Notes: a model not told the origin generated them from the sequence alone. DNA of 48,666 nt from Gracilimonas sp031581265 (GCF_031581265.1 NZ_JAVLBQ010000022.1:1-48666); one strand, 5' to 3'; counted from the first letter of the stretch, positions 25,743-34,880 are shown. Numbers and translations: made by a program.

Positions 25743-27191
25743 TCAGTCGTTTAATTTTTTGGTGATTAGATCTTTTACCAACTTAGGATTGGCCTTGCCT
25801 TTTGAAGCCTGCATGGCCTGTCCTATAAAGAACCCTATTAATTGCTTTTTACCTTCTTTATAACGTTTTACCTCATCGGGATTGTCTTCTATAATTTGAT
25901 CAACAATTGGATCAAGAAACCCGGAATCTGACACCTGTACAAGGTTCATTTCTTCAGCTAATACTTCCGGTTCTTTTTCCTCCTCAAGCATGGCATTAAA
26001 AATTTCCTGCATAGCTGACGAATTTATTTTGTCAGATTCCTTGAGCTTAACTAAATCCGATACTCTTTTTGCTGAAATTGAAAATTCTCTGATATCAATA
26101 CTTTGTTCATTTAATACTCTCAATACCTCACTTAGTACTATGTTAGATGCTGCTTTCGGATTCCCTAAATGGTCAACTACCTCTTCATAGTAATCTGCGA
26201 GATACCTACTGTCCGTAATGGTAACAGCATCATCTTCGCTCATCCCGTAATCTTCAATAAATCTTTTTCTGCGGACATCAGCCAACTCGGGTAATTCTTC
26301 TTTGATCTCATTAAGCATGGCATCAGTTACAATAATCGGAGGCAAATCCGGTTCAGGGAAATACCGATAATCATGCGCTTCTTCCTTGGAACGCATGGTT
26401 CGCGTCTGATTCTTGGTAACATCCCACAAACGAGTTTGCTGTACTACCTCTCCGCCATCTTCGATTAAATCAATCTGGCGATCAATTTCATATTGAATAG
26501 CTCGTTCTACATTTCGAAAAGAGTTCATGTTTTTGAGCTCGGTTCGCGTACCGAATTTTTCCCGTCCACGCGGACGAACAGATACGTTTGCATCACATCG
26601 CAGGCTTCCTTCTTCCATGTTTCCGTCACAGATTTCAAGGTACTGCACAATCTGCTTGATCTTAGATAAATAAGCATAAGCTTCCTGGGGAGTTCTGAGA
26701 TCCGGTTCCGATACAATTTCAATTAACGGCGTTCCGGCACGATTTAAATCAACCAGTGTATTATAAGGATCCTGATCGTGAATGGATTTTCCCGCATCTT
26801 CTTCCATATGAATACGAGTTAGCCCAATTTTTTTGTCATAATCTTCCAGCTCAATATGGATATATCCATCATGGCAAATTGGTGTTTCAAACTGAGAGAT
26901 CTGGTATCCTTTGGGAAGATCGGGATAAAAATAGTTTTTACGGGCAAAAATGGATTTTTCTGCTACGCTGCAATTCGTAGCCAATCCCATCTTAATGATA
27001 TATCGAACCAGGTTTTCATTAATCACCGGCAACGTTCCGGGATGCCCCAGACATAAAGGCGTTACCTGTGAATTTGGTGCTCCTCCATATTCAGTTTTTA
27101 CGGGAGCAAAAGCTTTACTTTCGGTTAGTAGCTGTGCGTGAACTTCAAGGCCAATTACCGCCTCATACTTTTCGTTGGCAATAGTGCTCAT
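25743..27191 (-). CDS. gatB: Asp-tRNA(Asn)/Glu-tRNA(Gln) amidotransferase subunit B
   Basis: 482 residues. The family start YEAVIGLEVHAQLLTESKAF is followed by SQVTPLCLGHPGTLPVIN, the Zn-site region, FARKNYFYPDLPKGYQISQ and the CDANVSVRPRG block; the C-terminal YqeY-like tail ends LIGFFIGQAMQASKGKANPK. It converts mischarged Glu-tRNA(Gln)/Asp-tRNA(Asn) into the amidated forms together with GatA and GatC, which are not in the window. It is the first gene of the seven-gene minus-strand run that ends with the LuxC-like gene. Confidence 0.97.
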   Translation of the reverse strand: MSTIANEKYEAVIGLEVHAQLLTESKAFAPVKTEYGGAPNSQVTPLCLGHPGTLPVINENLVRYIIKMGLATNCSVAEKSIFARKNYFYPDLPKGYQISQFETPICHDGYIHIELEDYDKKIGLTRIHMEEDAGKSIHDQDPYNTLVDLNRAGTPLIEIVSEPDLRTPQEAYAYLSKIKQIVQYLEICDGNMEEGSLRCDANVSVRPRGREKFGTRTELKNMNSFRNVERAIQYEIDRQIDLIEDGGEVVQQTRLWDVTKNQTRTMRSKEEAHDYRYFPEPDLPPIIVTDAMLNEIKEELPELADVRRKRFIEDYGMSEDDAVTITDSRYLADYYEEVVDHLGNPKAASNIVLSEVLRVLNEQSIDIREFSISAKRVSDLVKLKESDKINSSAMQEIFNAMLEEEKEPEVLAEEMNLVQVSDSGFLDPIVDQIIEDNPDEVKRYKEGKKQLIGFFIGQAMQASKGKANPKLVKDLITKKLND

Positions 27192-27514
27192 TAAGTTAAT
27201 TTTCTATCGGGTTTACAGAGTATCAAAGATATTAAAGTTGTATGACAGTTTGGAATGTTATTTCGGAGTTTATATGATAGTGATTCTTAGGTATTTCAGG
27301 TGATCTTTTTTAATTATTCCATCAACCAATAACGAAGTTTGTGAATGTATCAATCACGGATTGTTCAAATAAGTAATTACAGCAATTGCTTCACATGATA
27401 GTGCATGTACTTTATTGGCTATTTGTTTTGTCATCTGAACGCAGATAAAAAATCATCAAAGCTCGTATTTAACTATTATATTTTCCACGGCAATCCAAAC
27501 AATATTCCAACTAT
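27192..27514. other. Divergent intergenic region between gatB and the GH20 gene
   Basis: 323 bases without a supported gene. Both flanking genes are transcribed outward, so it must hold two promoters. On the plus strand TATATT at about 27478-27483 lies some 30 bases before the GH20 ATG, but no convincing -35 partner could be fixed. No tRNA, riboswitch or clear palindrome seen. Confidence 0.5.
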
Positions 27515-29167
27515 ATGAATGGCAAAACCTATTTCAGCCTTACTTTTTTTCTTCTCTTGTTCACAAGCTCTCTCTTTGCTTTTCAGACGGCTTATCCCAT
27601 AAAAGTGATCCCAAAACCGGTTGCTTTCAATGCAGGTGAAGGAACGTTTGAAATTGATTCAAAGTCGAATATTTACCTTTCTGAAAACACCGGGGAGATG
27701 CAGTTCTTGGGTGAATATGTAGCTGATTTAATCTACTCTGCCACCTGGATGCATCATGACATACTGAGCATGGAATCGGCAGAAGAAGATACGAATGCTA
27801 AAATTATTCTTGATCTGAATACTGATATCGGAGTGGATCATCCCGAGGGATATATGCTTTCCATCACCCCAAAGGAAATCCGAATTTCTGCCCAAGAAAC
27901 AGCCGGACTTTTTTACGGGATTCAAACCCTCCGACAGCTTTTTCCTCCGGCTATAGAGCACGAATTGCCTTCCATGGCTGCAAGTAATCAGGATTGGAGT
28001 CTGCCGGTTATTGAGATTGAAGATTACCCAAGGTTTGAATACCGGGGAATGCACCTGGATGTGGCACGACATTTCTTCCCTGTCGAATTCGTCAAAAAGT
28101 ATATAGACCTACTGGCTATGCATAAAATGAATCGCTTCCACTGGCATCTTACCGAAGATCAGGGCTGGCGGATCGAAATTAAGAAATATCCAAAGCTCAC
28201 ATCAGTTGGGGCGTGGAGAGATTCAACCTTGATTGGTCATTACGGAACCGGTACCTACGACAATGTTCGATATGGTGGTTTTTATACCCAGGAAGAAATA
28301 AAAGAAGTGGTTGAATATGCCCAACAGAGACACATAACCGTAATTCCTGAAATAGAGCTACCCGGTCATTCAAGTGCGGCACTGGCAGCCTATCCTCAAT
28401 TTGGGTGTTTTGAAAAGGAATATCATGTGCAGTCCACCTGGGGCGTTTTTGAAGATATTTATTGCCCTAAAGAAGAAACGTTTAGCTTCCTGGAAGATGT
28501 TCTTACTGAAGTGATGGAGCTTTTCCCCAGCAAATATATTCACATTGGCGGGGATGAAGCACCTAAAGCACAATGGGAAGAAAGTCAGATTGCCCAGGAT
28601 GTCATTGAACGAGAAGAATTAGCTGATGAGCATGAGCTCCAAAGTTATTTCATTGGCAGGATCGAGCAATTTTTAAACAGTCACGGCCGACAAATTATAG
28701 GCTGGGATGAAATCCTTGAAGGTGGATTGGCTCCACAAGCAACCGTCATGAGCTGGCGGGGTGAAGCGGGCGGCATTGAAGCTGCTAAAATGGGCCATGA
28801 TGTGATTATGACACCCTGGGGTTCCAATTACTTTGATCATTACCAGGCAAATCCCGAAACTGAACCTTTGGCAATAGGCGGCTTTACGACCGTCGAAGAT
28901 GTGTACTTTTATGAGCCTGTTCCGGAAGAACTTTCAGAGGAAGAAGCCAAGCATGTGCTGGGTTCACAAGGAAACGTTTGGTCGGAATACATCCACTCCG
29001 GGGATAAAGTAGAATATATGGCATACCCAAGAGCTACGGCTTTATCAGAAGTGCTTTGGACTCCGGTTGAATATAAAAACTGGCTGGAATTTCAGATGCG
29101 ACTGCAAACCCACTTTGAAAGATTGGACATTTTGGATGTTAATTATGCAAAGCATTTTAAAAACTGA
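27515..29167 (+). CDS. Beta-N-acetylhexosaminidase, glycoside hydrolase family 20
   Basis: 550 residues with a signal peptide (1-24, ending AFQ). A GH20b N-domain (about 30-145) is followed by the TIM barrel starting YPRFEYRGMHLDVARHFF, with HWHLTEDQGWRIEIKKYP, EIELPGHSSAALAAYP and the catalytic pair Asp347-Glu348 in HIGGDEAPKAQW, then WDEILEGG and GSQGNVWSEYI. It removes terminal GlcNAc or GalNAc from chitin oligomers or glycans in the periplasm or outside. No chitinase or SusCD pair accompanies it, so peptidoglycan or glycoprotein debris is as likely a target as chitin. Confidence 0.95.
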   Translation: MNGKTYFSLTFFLLLFTSSLFAFQTAYPIKVIPKPVAFNAGEGTFEIDSKSNIYLSENTGEMQFLGEYVADLIYSATWMHHDILSMESAEEDTNAKIILDLNTDIGVDHPEGYMLSITPKEIRISAQETAGLFYGIQTLRQLFPPAIEHELPSMAASNQDWSLPVIEIEDYPRFEYRGMHLDVARHFFPVEFVKKYIDLLAMHKMNRFHWHLTEDQGWRIEIKKYPKLTSVGAWRDSTLIGHYGTGTYDNVRYGGFYTQEEIKEVVEYAQQRHITVIPEIELPGHSSAALAAYPQFGCFEKEYHVQSTWGVFEDIYCPKEETFSFLEDVLTEVMELFPSKYIHIGGDEAPKAQWEESQIAQDVIEREELADEHELQSYFIGRIEQFLNSHGRQIIGWDEILEGGLAPQATVMSWRGEAGGIEAAKMGHDVIMTPWGSNYFDHYQANPETEPLAIGGFTTVEDVYFYEPVPEELSEEEAKHVLGSQGNVWSEYIHSGDKVEYMAYPRATALSEVLWTPVEYKNWLEFQMRLQTHFERLDILDVNYAKHFKN

Positions 29168-29195
29168 AAAAAGTATAAAAATTGAAAAATAGTGA

Positions 29196-29260
29196 ATCCA
29201 TCTTTCCGCTCGTTTTGATAGTGTGAAATGGGTTTATTCAACTAGAGCGGGGTGATGGAT
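29196..29260. repeat. Long imperfect inverted repeat after the GH20 gene
   Basis: ATCCATC..CCGCTC (29196-29211) pairs with GAGCGG..GATGGAT (29245-29260) across a 33-base loop. No T-run follows, so a terminator is doubtful. The rest of the 249-base gap to the propeller lipoprotein gene, 29261-29416, shows no gene; its CGACAGGCGCTATTTTTC phrase looks repeat-derived but I cannot name it. Confidence 0.6.
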
Positions 29261-29416
29261 GGGTTACGATTGACAGAATATCAATACTCTCCATTCCGTC
29301 ACCTTCTTAACCCCCGACATTAAGTGTACGCGACAGGCGCTATTTTTCTAAGGTCGTAGTAATTTTGGTCAACTCAATTTTCAAAATTTCCTAAGTCTTA
29401 ATTCAATTTTAGCCTT

Positions 29417-30556
29417 TTATAATCCTTCCGGCTTGGGGTTGGTGAACAAAGCAAAAGTCACATCATCGAGGCGCACACCGAGGTGGTAATCTGAAACATG
29501 CATGAGCATGCTTTCTTTAGGGAGATTTACGACATGACTAATCTCTCCATTCATATTCACTACAAACCATTTTTCATAACTCCCGGATAGATTTGATTTA
29601 AGCCAAAAATTCTCTTTATGGTAGATCATTTTTGAAGCCGGAGATTTTATTTCTGGAATCTGATCCTCTACTCTATTCCAAAAGTCACCATTTGTAACAT
29701 CATTCTCTCCGAAGTCATCTTGTAATGAATCTAACTCCGCACTGCTAACACGTTCGGTAGGTAAATTGATTTGCGTAGTTGAAAGCGTATCAAAACTTGA
29801 AATTACCTCTGCTACAATGGAAGATCTGGTATCAAAAATAAAGATAGTTTGCCCTTCAGCATTATATGCTGTCAGCAGATCAAAAGAAAAAGGTATCGGT
29901 CCGGCCCCTCCTACATTTCCACCATCTATAATCATCAATGCAAAGGGCTTGGCCTTTAAAACCCATGATTCTCCATATTCTTCCTGATCCGGGTAATATT
30001 TTGAAAATATTTTTTCACGTTCTTTATTTTCATCTCTCAAAAAATCATAAGAACTCATTTCAAAAACATATTGCTCATTTTCCAGTGAAAAGATTTTTGT
30101 TACTGAAAAGTTATTATTCTTCTGAGGAATCCATTCTTCCAAAAGATCAAAATTTGAATCAAAGTGAAGAATTTTATCGTTGAATTGATCATATGTAAAA
30201 ACGTGACCTTCTTTCGTTTTGGTGAAGCTATATGCATCTAATACTTCGCCCGGCCCTCTCCCTTTCTCTATCACTTTCTGAAGCTCCCCTTCACTATTTA
30301 CAATAAATATGTTGGATAGTTCACGATCTGCAAAAGCAATATTCCCATTTTCTAAAACCACACTGTCATACCCCAAATGATCAAAATATCGATCTCCGGT
30401 ATGATCAAAAGAATGTATGAGCTGTGCTTCGAAGGATAGAATATCATCAATATCAGGTGCTGAATTTTGGGAGGAGTTATTTCCACAAGAGCTGATTAAA
30501 AACCCAATTACAGCAAATAGCAGAAGGGCGCTACATTTTATATGGCTTAGATTCAT
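29417..30556 (-). CDS. 6-bladed beta-propeller lipoprotein
   Basis: 379 residues with a lipoprotein signal (hydrophobic 9-22, lipobox FLISSCGNN). Propeller blades include IAFADRELSNIFIVNSEGEL, the KGRGPGEV turn and HFDSNFDLLEEWIPQ. It belongs to the same broad family as the pair at 12571-15185 but is only distantly similar, and there is no Cys-rich peptide or thioredoxin-like gene beside it. Likely anchored in the outer or inner membrane facing the periplasm; ligand unknown. It stands as a single-gene unit. Confidence 0.75.
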   Translation of the reverse strand: MNLSHIKCSALLLFAVIGFLISSCGNNSSQNSAPDIDDILSFEAQLIHSFDHTGDRYFDHLGYDSVVLENGNIAFADRELSNIFIVNSEGELQKVIEKGRGPGEVLDAYSFTKTKEGHVFTYDQFNDKILHFDSNFDLLEEWIPQKNNNFSVTKIFSLENEQYVFEMSSYDFLRDENKEREKIFSKYYPDQEEYGESWVLKAKPFALMIIDGGNVGGAGPIPFSFDLLTAYNAEGQTIFIFDTRSSIVAEVISSFDTLSTTQINLPTERVSSAELDSLQDDFGENDVTNGDFWNRVEDQIPEIKSPASKMIYHKENFWLKSNLSGSYEKWFVVNMNGEISHVVNLPKESMLMHVSDYHLGVRLDDVTFALFTNPKPEGL

Positions 30557-30628
30557 TGTTGCAAGTTTTGTTATGACGGAAGAATATAAAAACCTGGGCT
30601 TGAGATAAAAGCTCTCTGAACCTGTTGC

Positions 30629-30784
30629 CCTGAGCGCTTAAAAAAGCAAAAAATATCACCTTTCTTGAACGCGAAGGGTCTCAATGTTTAACACTACCGG
30701 ATATCTAGAACTTTGCCCAGAGCATTCGGGGTCGCGGAATACAGTAAAACCTAATATAAGTCAAATGCGCTCAGGGTGACAATC
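30629..30784. repeat. Palindrome-bounded intergenic repeat element
   Basis: The gap between the propeller and antiporter genes carries CCCTGAGCGC at 30629-30638 and its reverse complement GCGCTCAGGG at 30769-30778, each with TTG or CAA close outside (TTGCCCTGAGCGC; GCGCTCAGGGTGACAA). A degenerate inner unit GAACGCGAAGGGTCTCAA lies near 30666. CCTGAGCG...CGAAGGGTCTC phrases are recalled as dispersed repeats of many FCB genomes. About 155 bases, non-coding, MITE- or REP-like in form. Confidence 0.6.
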
Positions 30785-30818
30785 AAATACTAAGTATAAC
30801 TCAAACTCAGGTTAGAAC

Positions 30819-31901
30819 CTACAGCAGCTTTCTCTTATAATCCAGCACAAACTTAATGATAATCAACAAGATGGTTATTGGAATCACCACCCAAACCATG
30901 ATGCCCTCAAACTGTTCTTTGAATGGGTGTTGGAGTCCAATGAGTACCAAATATCCCAGATACAAACCATAGTACGTTAAAAACCCAAAGGCTTCCGGTC
31001 TTCCCAATACCTTTCCCGGCCAAAACAACGGCAAGCAACCGGCTGCCACAATAATCATAAATGGAAAATCCAATTTGATGGCCTCAGCAGAAACGTCAAT
31101 GGCGCCGGGAGCAATCAGCACGGTAAGACTTAGAGTAAGTAAAATATTATATAAGTTACTCCCCATAACATTGGCTACGGCCGTGTCGGAGTCACCCCGC
31201 CTTACCGCAGAAACTGAAGTTGCCACTTCAGGAAGGGAAGTTCCTATAGAGACAATAGTAAGTCCTATAATCAGCTCAGAAATTCCAAGGGTGCCGGCAA
31301 TTTCTACTGCGGCATGCACCATAAACCGAGATCCGGCTACAATCATGATTAACCCCCCAAGCAGTATCAAAACATACTTCACATAAAAACCTGTTGAAAC
31401 CGGCTCTTTGAGTTCAACTCCCCCCCCATTTTGTAAAATATTATCTGCCCGGTCTTTGCGGATTTGGAAATACATAAACAACGAGTAGAGAATCAAACCA
31501 ACTAAAATGATACCGCCATCCAGGGGAGAAAGTAATCCGTCTCGAGCCAACAGAAACAAAAGAACGCTTGCCCCGATGACCATAGGCACATCAATTTTGA
31601 TGATACGGTTGGTTATTTTTAGGGGGCTCACCAATCCAGCTATCCCCAAAATCAATAAGATATTTGCAATATTACTTCCCAGGATGTTACCCACCACCAA
31701 GTCAGGTTTACCATCAACAGCCGCCTGCAAACTGATCGCTAATTCCGGAGCACCAGTGGCAAAAGCAACAACGGTTAGTCCCATTACCACCGGCGACACA
31801 CTCCATGCAACACCAAATTTATCTACTGATTTTAGAAAAAGTTCTGCTCCCCCAATTAATATGAGCAATCCTGCTATGAATAATAAAAAACTTAATATCA
31901 T
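30819..31901 (-). CDS. Na+/Ca2+ antiporter, CaCA family (YrbG-like)
   Basis: 360 residues, about ten membrane helices. The two inverted alpha-repeats are clear: GLTVVAFATGAPELAISLQA with VVGNILGSNIANIL in the first half, and GLTIVSIGTSLPEVATSVSA with AVANVMGSNLYNIL in the second. The acidic residues of these helices bind the cations. It exports Ca2+ in exchange for Na+ across the inner membrane, sensible in a marine cell. Divergent from the amidohydrolase gene; no operon partner. Confidence 0.93.
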   Translation of the reverse strand: MILSFLLFIAGLLILIGGAELFLKSVDKFGVAWSVSPVVMGLTVVAFATGAPELAISLQAAVDGKPDLVVGNILGSNIANILLILGIAGLVSPLKITNRIIKIDVPMVIGASVLLFLLARDGLLSPLDGGIILVGLILYSLFMYFQIRKDRADNILQNGGGVELKEPVSTGFYVKYVLILLGGLIMIVAGSRFMVHAAVEIAGTLGISELIIGLTIVSIGTSLPEVATSVSAVRRGDSDTAVANVMGSNLYNILLTLSLTVLIAPGAIDVSAEAIKLDFPFMIIVAAGCLPLFWPGKVLGRPEAFGFLTYYGLYLGYLVLIGLQHPFKEQFEGIMVWVVIPITILLIIIKFVLDYKRKLL

Positions 31902-32070
31902 TGATATCTGTTGGTCACTTTTAAAAGCTCAAAACTATGATAATTAAAACTGTAAATGAATTTTTTAGCAAAGATTTTTTTCACTGTTTTCGTGATTTTT
32001 GATGATCGTGATATTTAACTTCATTTCACTATATTCATCACATATCTTTAACTCTTCATTCACCAGCACC

Positions 32071-33357
32071 ATGAAAATGCGATTATTCCTACTACTAAGT
32101 TTTGTTTTTCTGACCTCCCTTTCTGCTTTTGGACAACGAACCATCATTCACGCCGGAACTTTAATAGATGGTATTTCTGATGAAGCCCGAAATCAGGTAA
32201 GTATCATTATCGAAGACCAAGTAATATCTGGCATTCGGGATGGATATATTACCGGAAATGGGAATGATGAGATTATCGACCTTACATCCAAAACGGTTCT
32301 TCCCGGCCTTATTGATCTTCATGTTCATCTTGAGAGTGAAACCAATCCACAAAAATACTTGGAACAATACACTTTTAATGAAGCTGATTTTGCCCTCCGA
32401 TCTACTGCTTATGCCAAACGCACCCTGATGGCCGGTTTTACGACTGTTCGTGAACTTGGTGGATCAGGCGTCAATATCTCATTGAGAAACGCAATCAACC
32501 AAGGGTTTGTAGACGGGCCAAGAATCATCACAGTAGGTAAATCTTTAGCTACTACGGGCGGACATGCAGATCCTACCAACGGATGGAAAAACGACCTTAT
32601 GGGCAGTCCCGATCCTGTTGATGGAGTGTTAAATGGAGTAGCTGAAGCGCGTGAAGCGGTTCGCCAACGATACAAAAATGGAGCTGATCACATCAAAATA
32701 ACCGCAACCGGTGGCGTATTAAGTGTAGCTAAGTCGGGTGATGCACCACAGTTTTTCATGGATGAATTAAATGCGATCGTACAAACGGCCAATGAATATG
32801 GAATGCATGTAGCAGCACACGCCCATGGTGCCGAAGGAATGAAAAGAGCTGTTGAAGCCGGGGTACTTACTATTGAACACGGCACGCATATGACGGAAGA
32901 AGTCATGGATTTAATGATTGAAAATGGAACCTATTATGTCCCCACTATTTCTGCCGGTAAATGGGTGGCTGAGAAAGCTAAAGTAGAAGGGTATTATCCG
33001 GATCTCGTAGTACCAAAAGCATTGGAAATTGGCCCCAAAATTCAAAATACTTTTGCTAAAGCGTACGAATACGGCGTTCCCATAGCTTTTGGGACGGATG
33101 CAGGCGTTTTCCCACATGGACTCAATGGTAAAGAGTTCGGCTATATGACGGAAGTTGGAATGCCGGCCATGGAAGCCCTTAAAAGTGCCACTACTGTGGC
33201 AGCTACCGTTTTAGGGATGCAGGATCAGATCGGCAGCATTGAAGCCGGAAAAATGGCGGATATTGTAGCTACGGATTCCAATCCCCTGGAAGATATCAGC
33301 ACGCTTGAGAATGTTTCTTTCGTGATGAAGGGTGGAAAAATTTATAAAGGGGAATAA
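32071..33357 (+). CDS. Secreted metal-dependent amidohydrolase (imidazolonepropionase-like)
   Basis: 428 residues from the ATG at 32071, which gives MKMRLFLLLSFVFLTSLSAF, a clear signal peptide; an in-frame ATG 72 bases upstream would add a non-signal extension and is rejected. Metal motifs are PGLIDLHVHLESE, the carbamylated-lysine region HIKITATGG, HVAAHAHGAEGMK, TIEHGTHM and AFGTDAGVFPHG. These fit the exported amidohydrolases that act as Xaa-Pro or imidazolonepropionase-like dipeptidases in this phylum. Likely a periplasmic peptidase or amidase of unknown substrate. Confidence 0.9.
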   Translation: MKMRLFLLLSFVFLTSLSAFGQRTIIHAGTLIDGISDEARNQVSIIIEDQVISGIRDGYITGNGNDEIIDLTSKTVLPGLIDLHVHLESETNPQKYLEQYTFNEADFALRSTAYAKRTLMAGFTTVRELGGSGVNISLRNAINQGFVDGPRIITVGKSLATTGGHADPTNGWKNDLMGSPDPVDGVLNGVAEAREAVRQRYKNGADHIKITATGGVLSVAKSGDAPQFFMDELNAIVQTANEYGMHVAAHAHGAEGMKRAVEAGVLTIEHGTHMTEEVMDLMIENGTYYVPTISAGKWVAEKAKVEGYYPDLVVPKALEIGPKIQNTFAKAYEYGVPIAFGTDAGVFPHGLNGKEFGYMTEVGMPAMEALKSATTVAATVLGMQDQIGSIEAGKMADIVATDSNPLEDISTLENVSFVMKGGKIYKGE

Positions 33358-33442
33358 CTTGATAACCGGCAGGGAGTTAAATCTCTCATTCTGCAAAAGT
33401 GCTTTGAATTTTGTAGGATATAGCAAACACTAAATAAATCCT

Positions 33443-33745
33443 ATGAGTATGACCGTAGAAGCTATCAAAGAACAACTTGAAAATGCAGATCGTCCGATTG
33501 CAAAATCATTTCACACCGGAGATCACTTTAAAGTGTTGGTATTCGGTTTTAAAAAAGGCATGAAGCTGGATGATCATACTGCTCATCACCCTACAAAATT
33601 GTTAGTGCTTGAAGGCGAGGTCATTTATCATCAATCCAAAAAAGACGAGCGGCTAAAGCAGTTTGATGAAATTGATATCCCTGCTAAAGTTGAACATTCT
33701 GTAGCTGCTTTAGAAGACAGCCTGGTGCTTTTAACGCAAGGATAA
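33443..33745 (+). CDS. Small cupin-domain protein
   Basis: 100 residues, no signal peptide. A single cupin barrel: FKVLVFGFKKGMKLDDHTAH gives a partial metal motif (HTAHH), and LLVLEGEVIYH, FDEIDIPAKVEHSVAALED the second half with one His. The first motif lacks the usual Glu, so metal binding is uncertain. Function unknown; such proteins often sense or bind small molecules. Fourteen bases before the DUF6940 gene on the same strand, so probably co-transcribed. Confidence 0.72.
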   Translation: MSMTVEAIKEQLENADRPIAKSFHTGDHFKVLVFGFKKGMKLDDHTAHHPTKLLVLEGEVIYHQSKKDERLKQFDEIDIPAKVEHSVAALEDSLVLLTQG

Positions 33746-33759
33746 ACTCCGATCAGGCT

Positions 33760-34341
33760 ATGTGGACTATTCAGAAGATCTCCTCTTCTTCTAATCATTT
33801 TAGATTTAAAGTCTTCGAAGAGAAATCAACAATCAGTCATAAAAAATTTCTATCGCTTTTAAGAGATAACGACAATTTTGTAGAATTTTATAACAAGCAA
33901 TTAGTTGAATGTACTTTCGATGCTTTCTTTTGGGAAAACAAACCTTTCACAGAACAGCATCTAAAGGAACCGTACGAGTGTAACCTGGTGAAAAGCGATC
34001 ATTTATCCACCGTACAACCTGACTCAAATACATTCAATTCATATTTCAAGTCTGATAAAGAAGTAGTCACTTTTCCAAATTTAGGTGGAGATGCAAAACT
34101 CGTTGTCCCCTGTCCTTTTTCAGACCATTCTACTTACACACAGATTGGAAATTTTGTGAGGGAGGCTCCCGAATCACAAATCCAGGAGTTTTGGAAAATG
34201 GTTGGACAGGAAATGGTAAAAGAAATCGGTTCAGAACCAAAATGGCTGAGTACCTCAGGGCTGGGCGTTTTTTGGCTGCATGCCCGTATCGACTCCACTC
34301 CCAAGTACTATCAAACTCAGGAATACAAAACTGTTGGTTGA
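33760..34341 (+). CDS. DUF6940-like conserved protein
   Basis: 193 residues, no signal or membrane segment. Recognisable blocks are FVEFYNKQLVECTFDAFFWE (near 41-60), VVTFPNLGGDAKLVVPCP (near 96-113), and the C-terminal GLGVFWLHARIDSTPKYYQT (near 167-186), which I recall as the hallmark of DUF6940. No catalytic role is known. It follows the cupin gene closely, and the two small proteins may act together. Confidence 0.7.
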   Translation: MWTIQKISSSSNHFRFKVFEEKSTISHKKFLSLLRDNDNFVEFYNKQLVECTFDAFFWENKPFTEQHLKEPYECNLVKSDHLSTVQPDSNTFNSYFKSDKEVVTFPNLGGDAKLVVPCPFSDHSTYTQIGNFVREAPESQIQEFWKMVGQEMVKEIGSEPKWLSTSGLGVFWLHARIDSTPKYYQTQEYKTVG

Positions 34342-34394
34342 AGTAATTTAGAAATCTCTATAACCGAGGCAACCCTTTCGCTTTTTACACTGTA

Positions 34395-34437
34395 TTGGCT
34401 AAAAAATAGAGCATTAACTATAAAATATTTTTAGCCA
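34395..34437 (+). promoter_or_regulatory. Inverted repeat around the promoter of the cupredoxin operon
   Basis: TTGGCT (34395-34400) and TATAAA (34419-34424) are 18 bases apart and could form a promoter ending six or so bases before the ATG. The same stretch is an inverted repeat: TGGCTAAAAAATA at the left and TATTTTTAGCCA at the right, differing by one A. It could be a regulator site or, if transcribed from further upstream, a hairpin hiding the start codon. No Shine-Dalgarno sequence is present. Confidence 0.5.
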
Positions 34438-34880
34438 TGAAATCAATAAATAAAAATCCATTACTGCTTTTCATTTTTACTGTTTTGATTAGTTTCTCAA
34501 TGATTGGATGCAGTGATAACTCATCAGGCACAACAAATAACAATAATAACAACAATGGAAATGGTAATGGAGGAAGCGAGCCTTCCGGTACCGAGGTTGA
34601 AATGGTTGGACAGTCTTTCTCCCCACAGAATATTGAAGTTGAAGTTGGAACTACCGTTACATGGGTGAATGAAAGCACTTTAATTCATACGGTAACCAGT
34701 GGCTCCAATGGAGATCACGATGGAATATTTGACAGTGGTAATATTGCTGAGAATGAAGAATTCTCTTATACCTTTGAAGAGGTTGGTACCTTTGATTACT
34801 TCTGCAGACCCCATGTAAACAATGGAATGGTTGGAACAGTCACCGTTGTAGAATCAGATAGTGATAGTAATGATTATTAA
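34437..34880 (+). CDS. Cupredoxin-domain (plastocyanin-like) lipoprotein
   Basis: 147 residues with a lipoprotein signal (lipobox SMIGCSDN), an Asn/Gly-rich linker (TNNNNNNNGNGNGG) and a cupredoxin domain from about 50. Type 1 copper ligands are in order: His in LIHTV, then Cys, His and Met in YFCRPHVNNGMVG. It should carry single electrons or bind copper in the periplasm. It overlaps the YceI gene and heads a cluster with a DUF5777 barrel, an arrangement I recall from other Bacteroidetes. Confidence 0.85.
   Translation: MKSINKNPLLLFIFTVLISFSMIGCSDNSSGTTNNNNNNNGNGNGGSEPSGTEVEMVGQSFSPQNIEVEVGTTVTWVNESTLIHTVTSGSNGDHDGIFDSGNIAENEEFSYTFEEVGTFDYFCRPHVNNGMVGTVTVVESDSDSNDY

Noticed and set aside
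29261..29416. Possible insertion-sequence end (GTGTACGCGACAGGCGC phrase)
   Set aside because: No transposase frame, matching second end or target duplication nearby.
31999..32070. In-frame upstream ATG for the amidohydrolase
   Set aside because: It would bury the clear signal peptide that begins at 32071 behind 24 unrelated residues.
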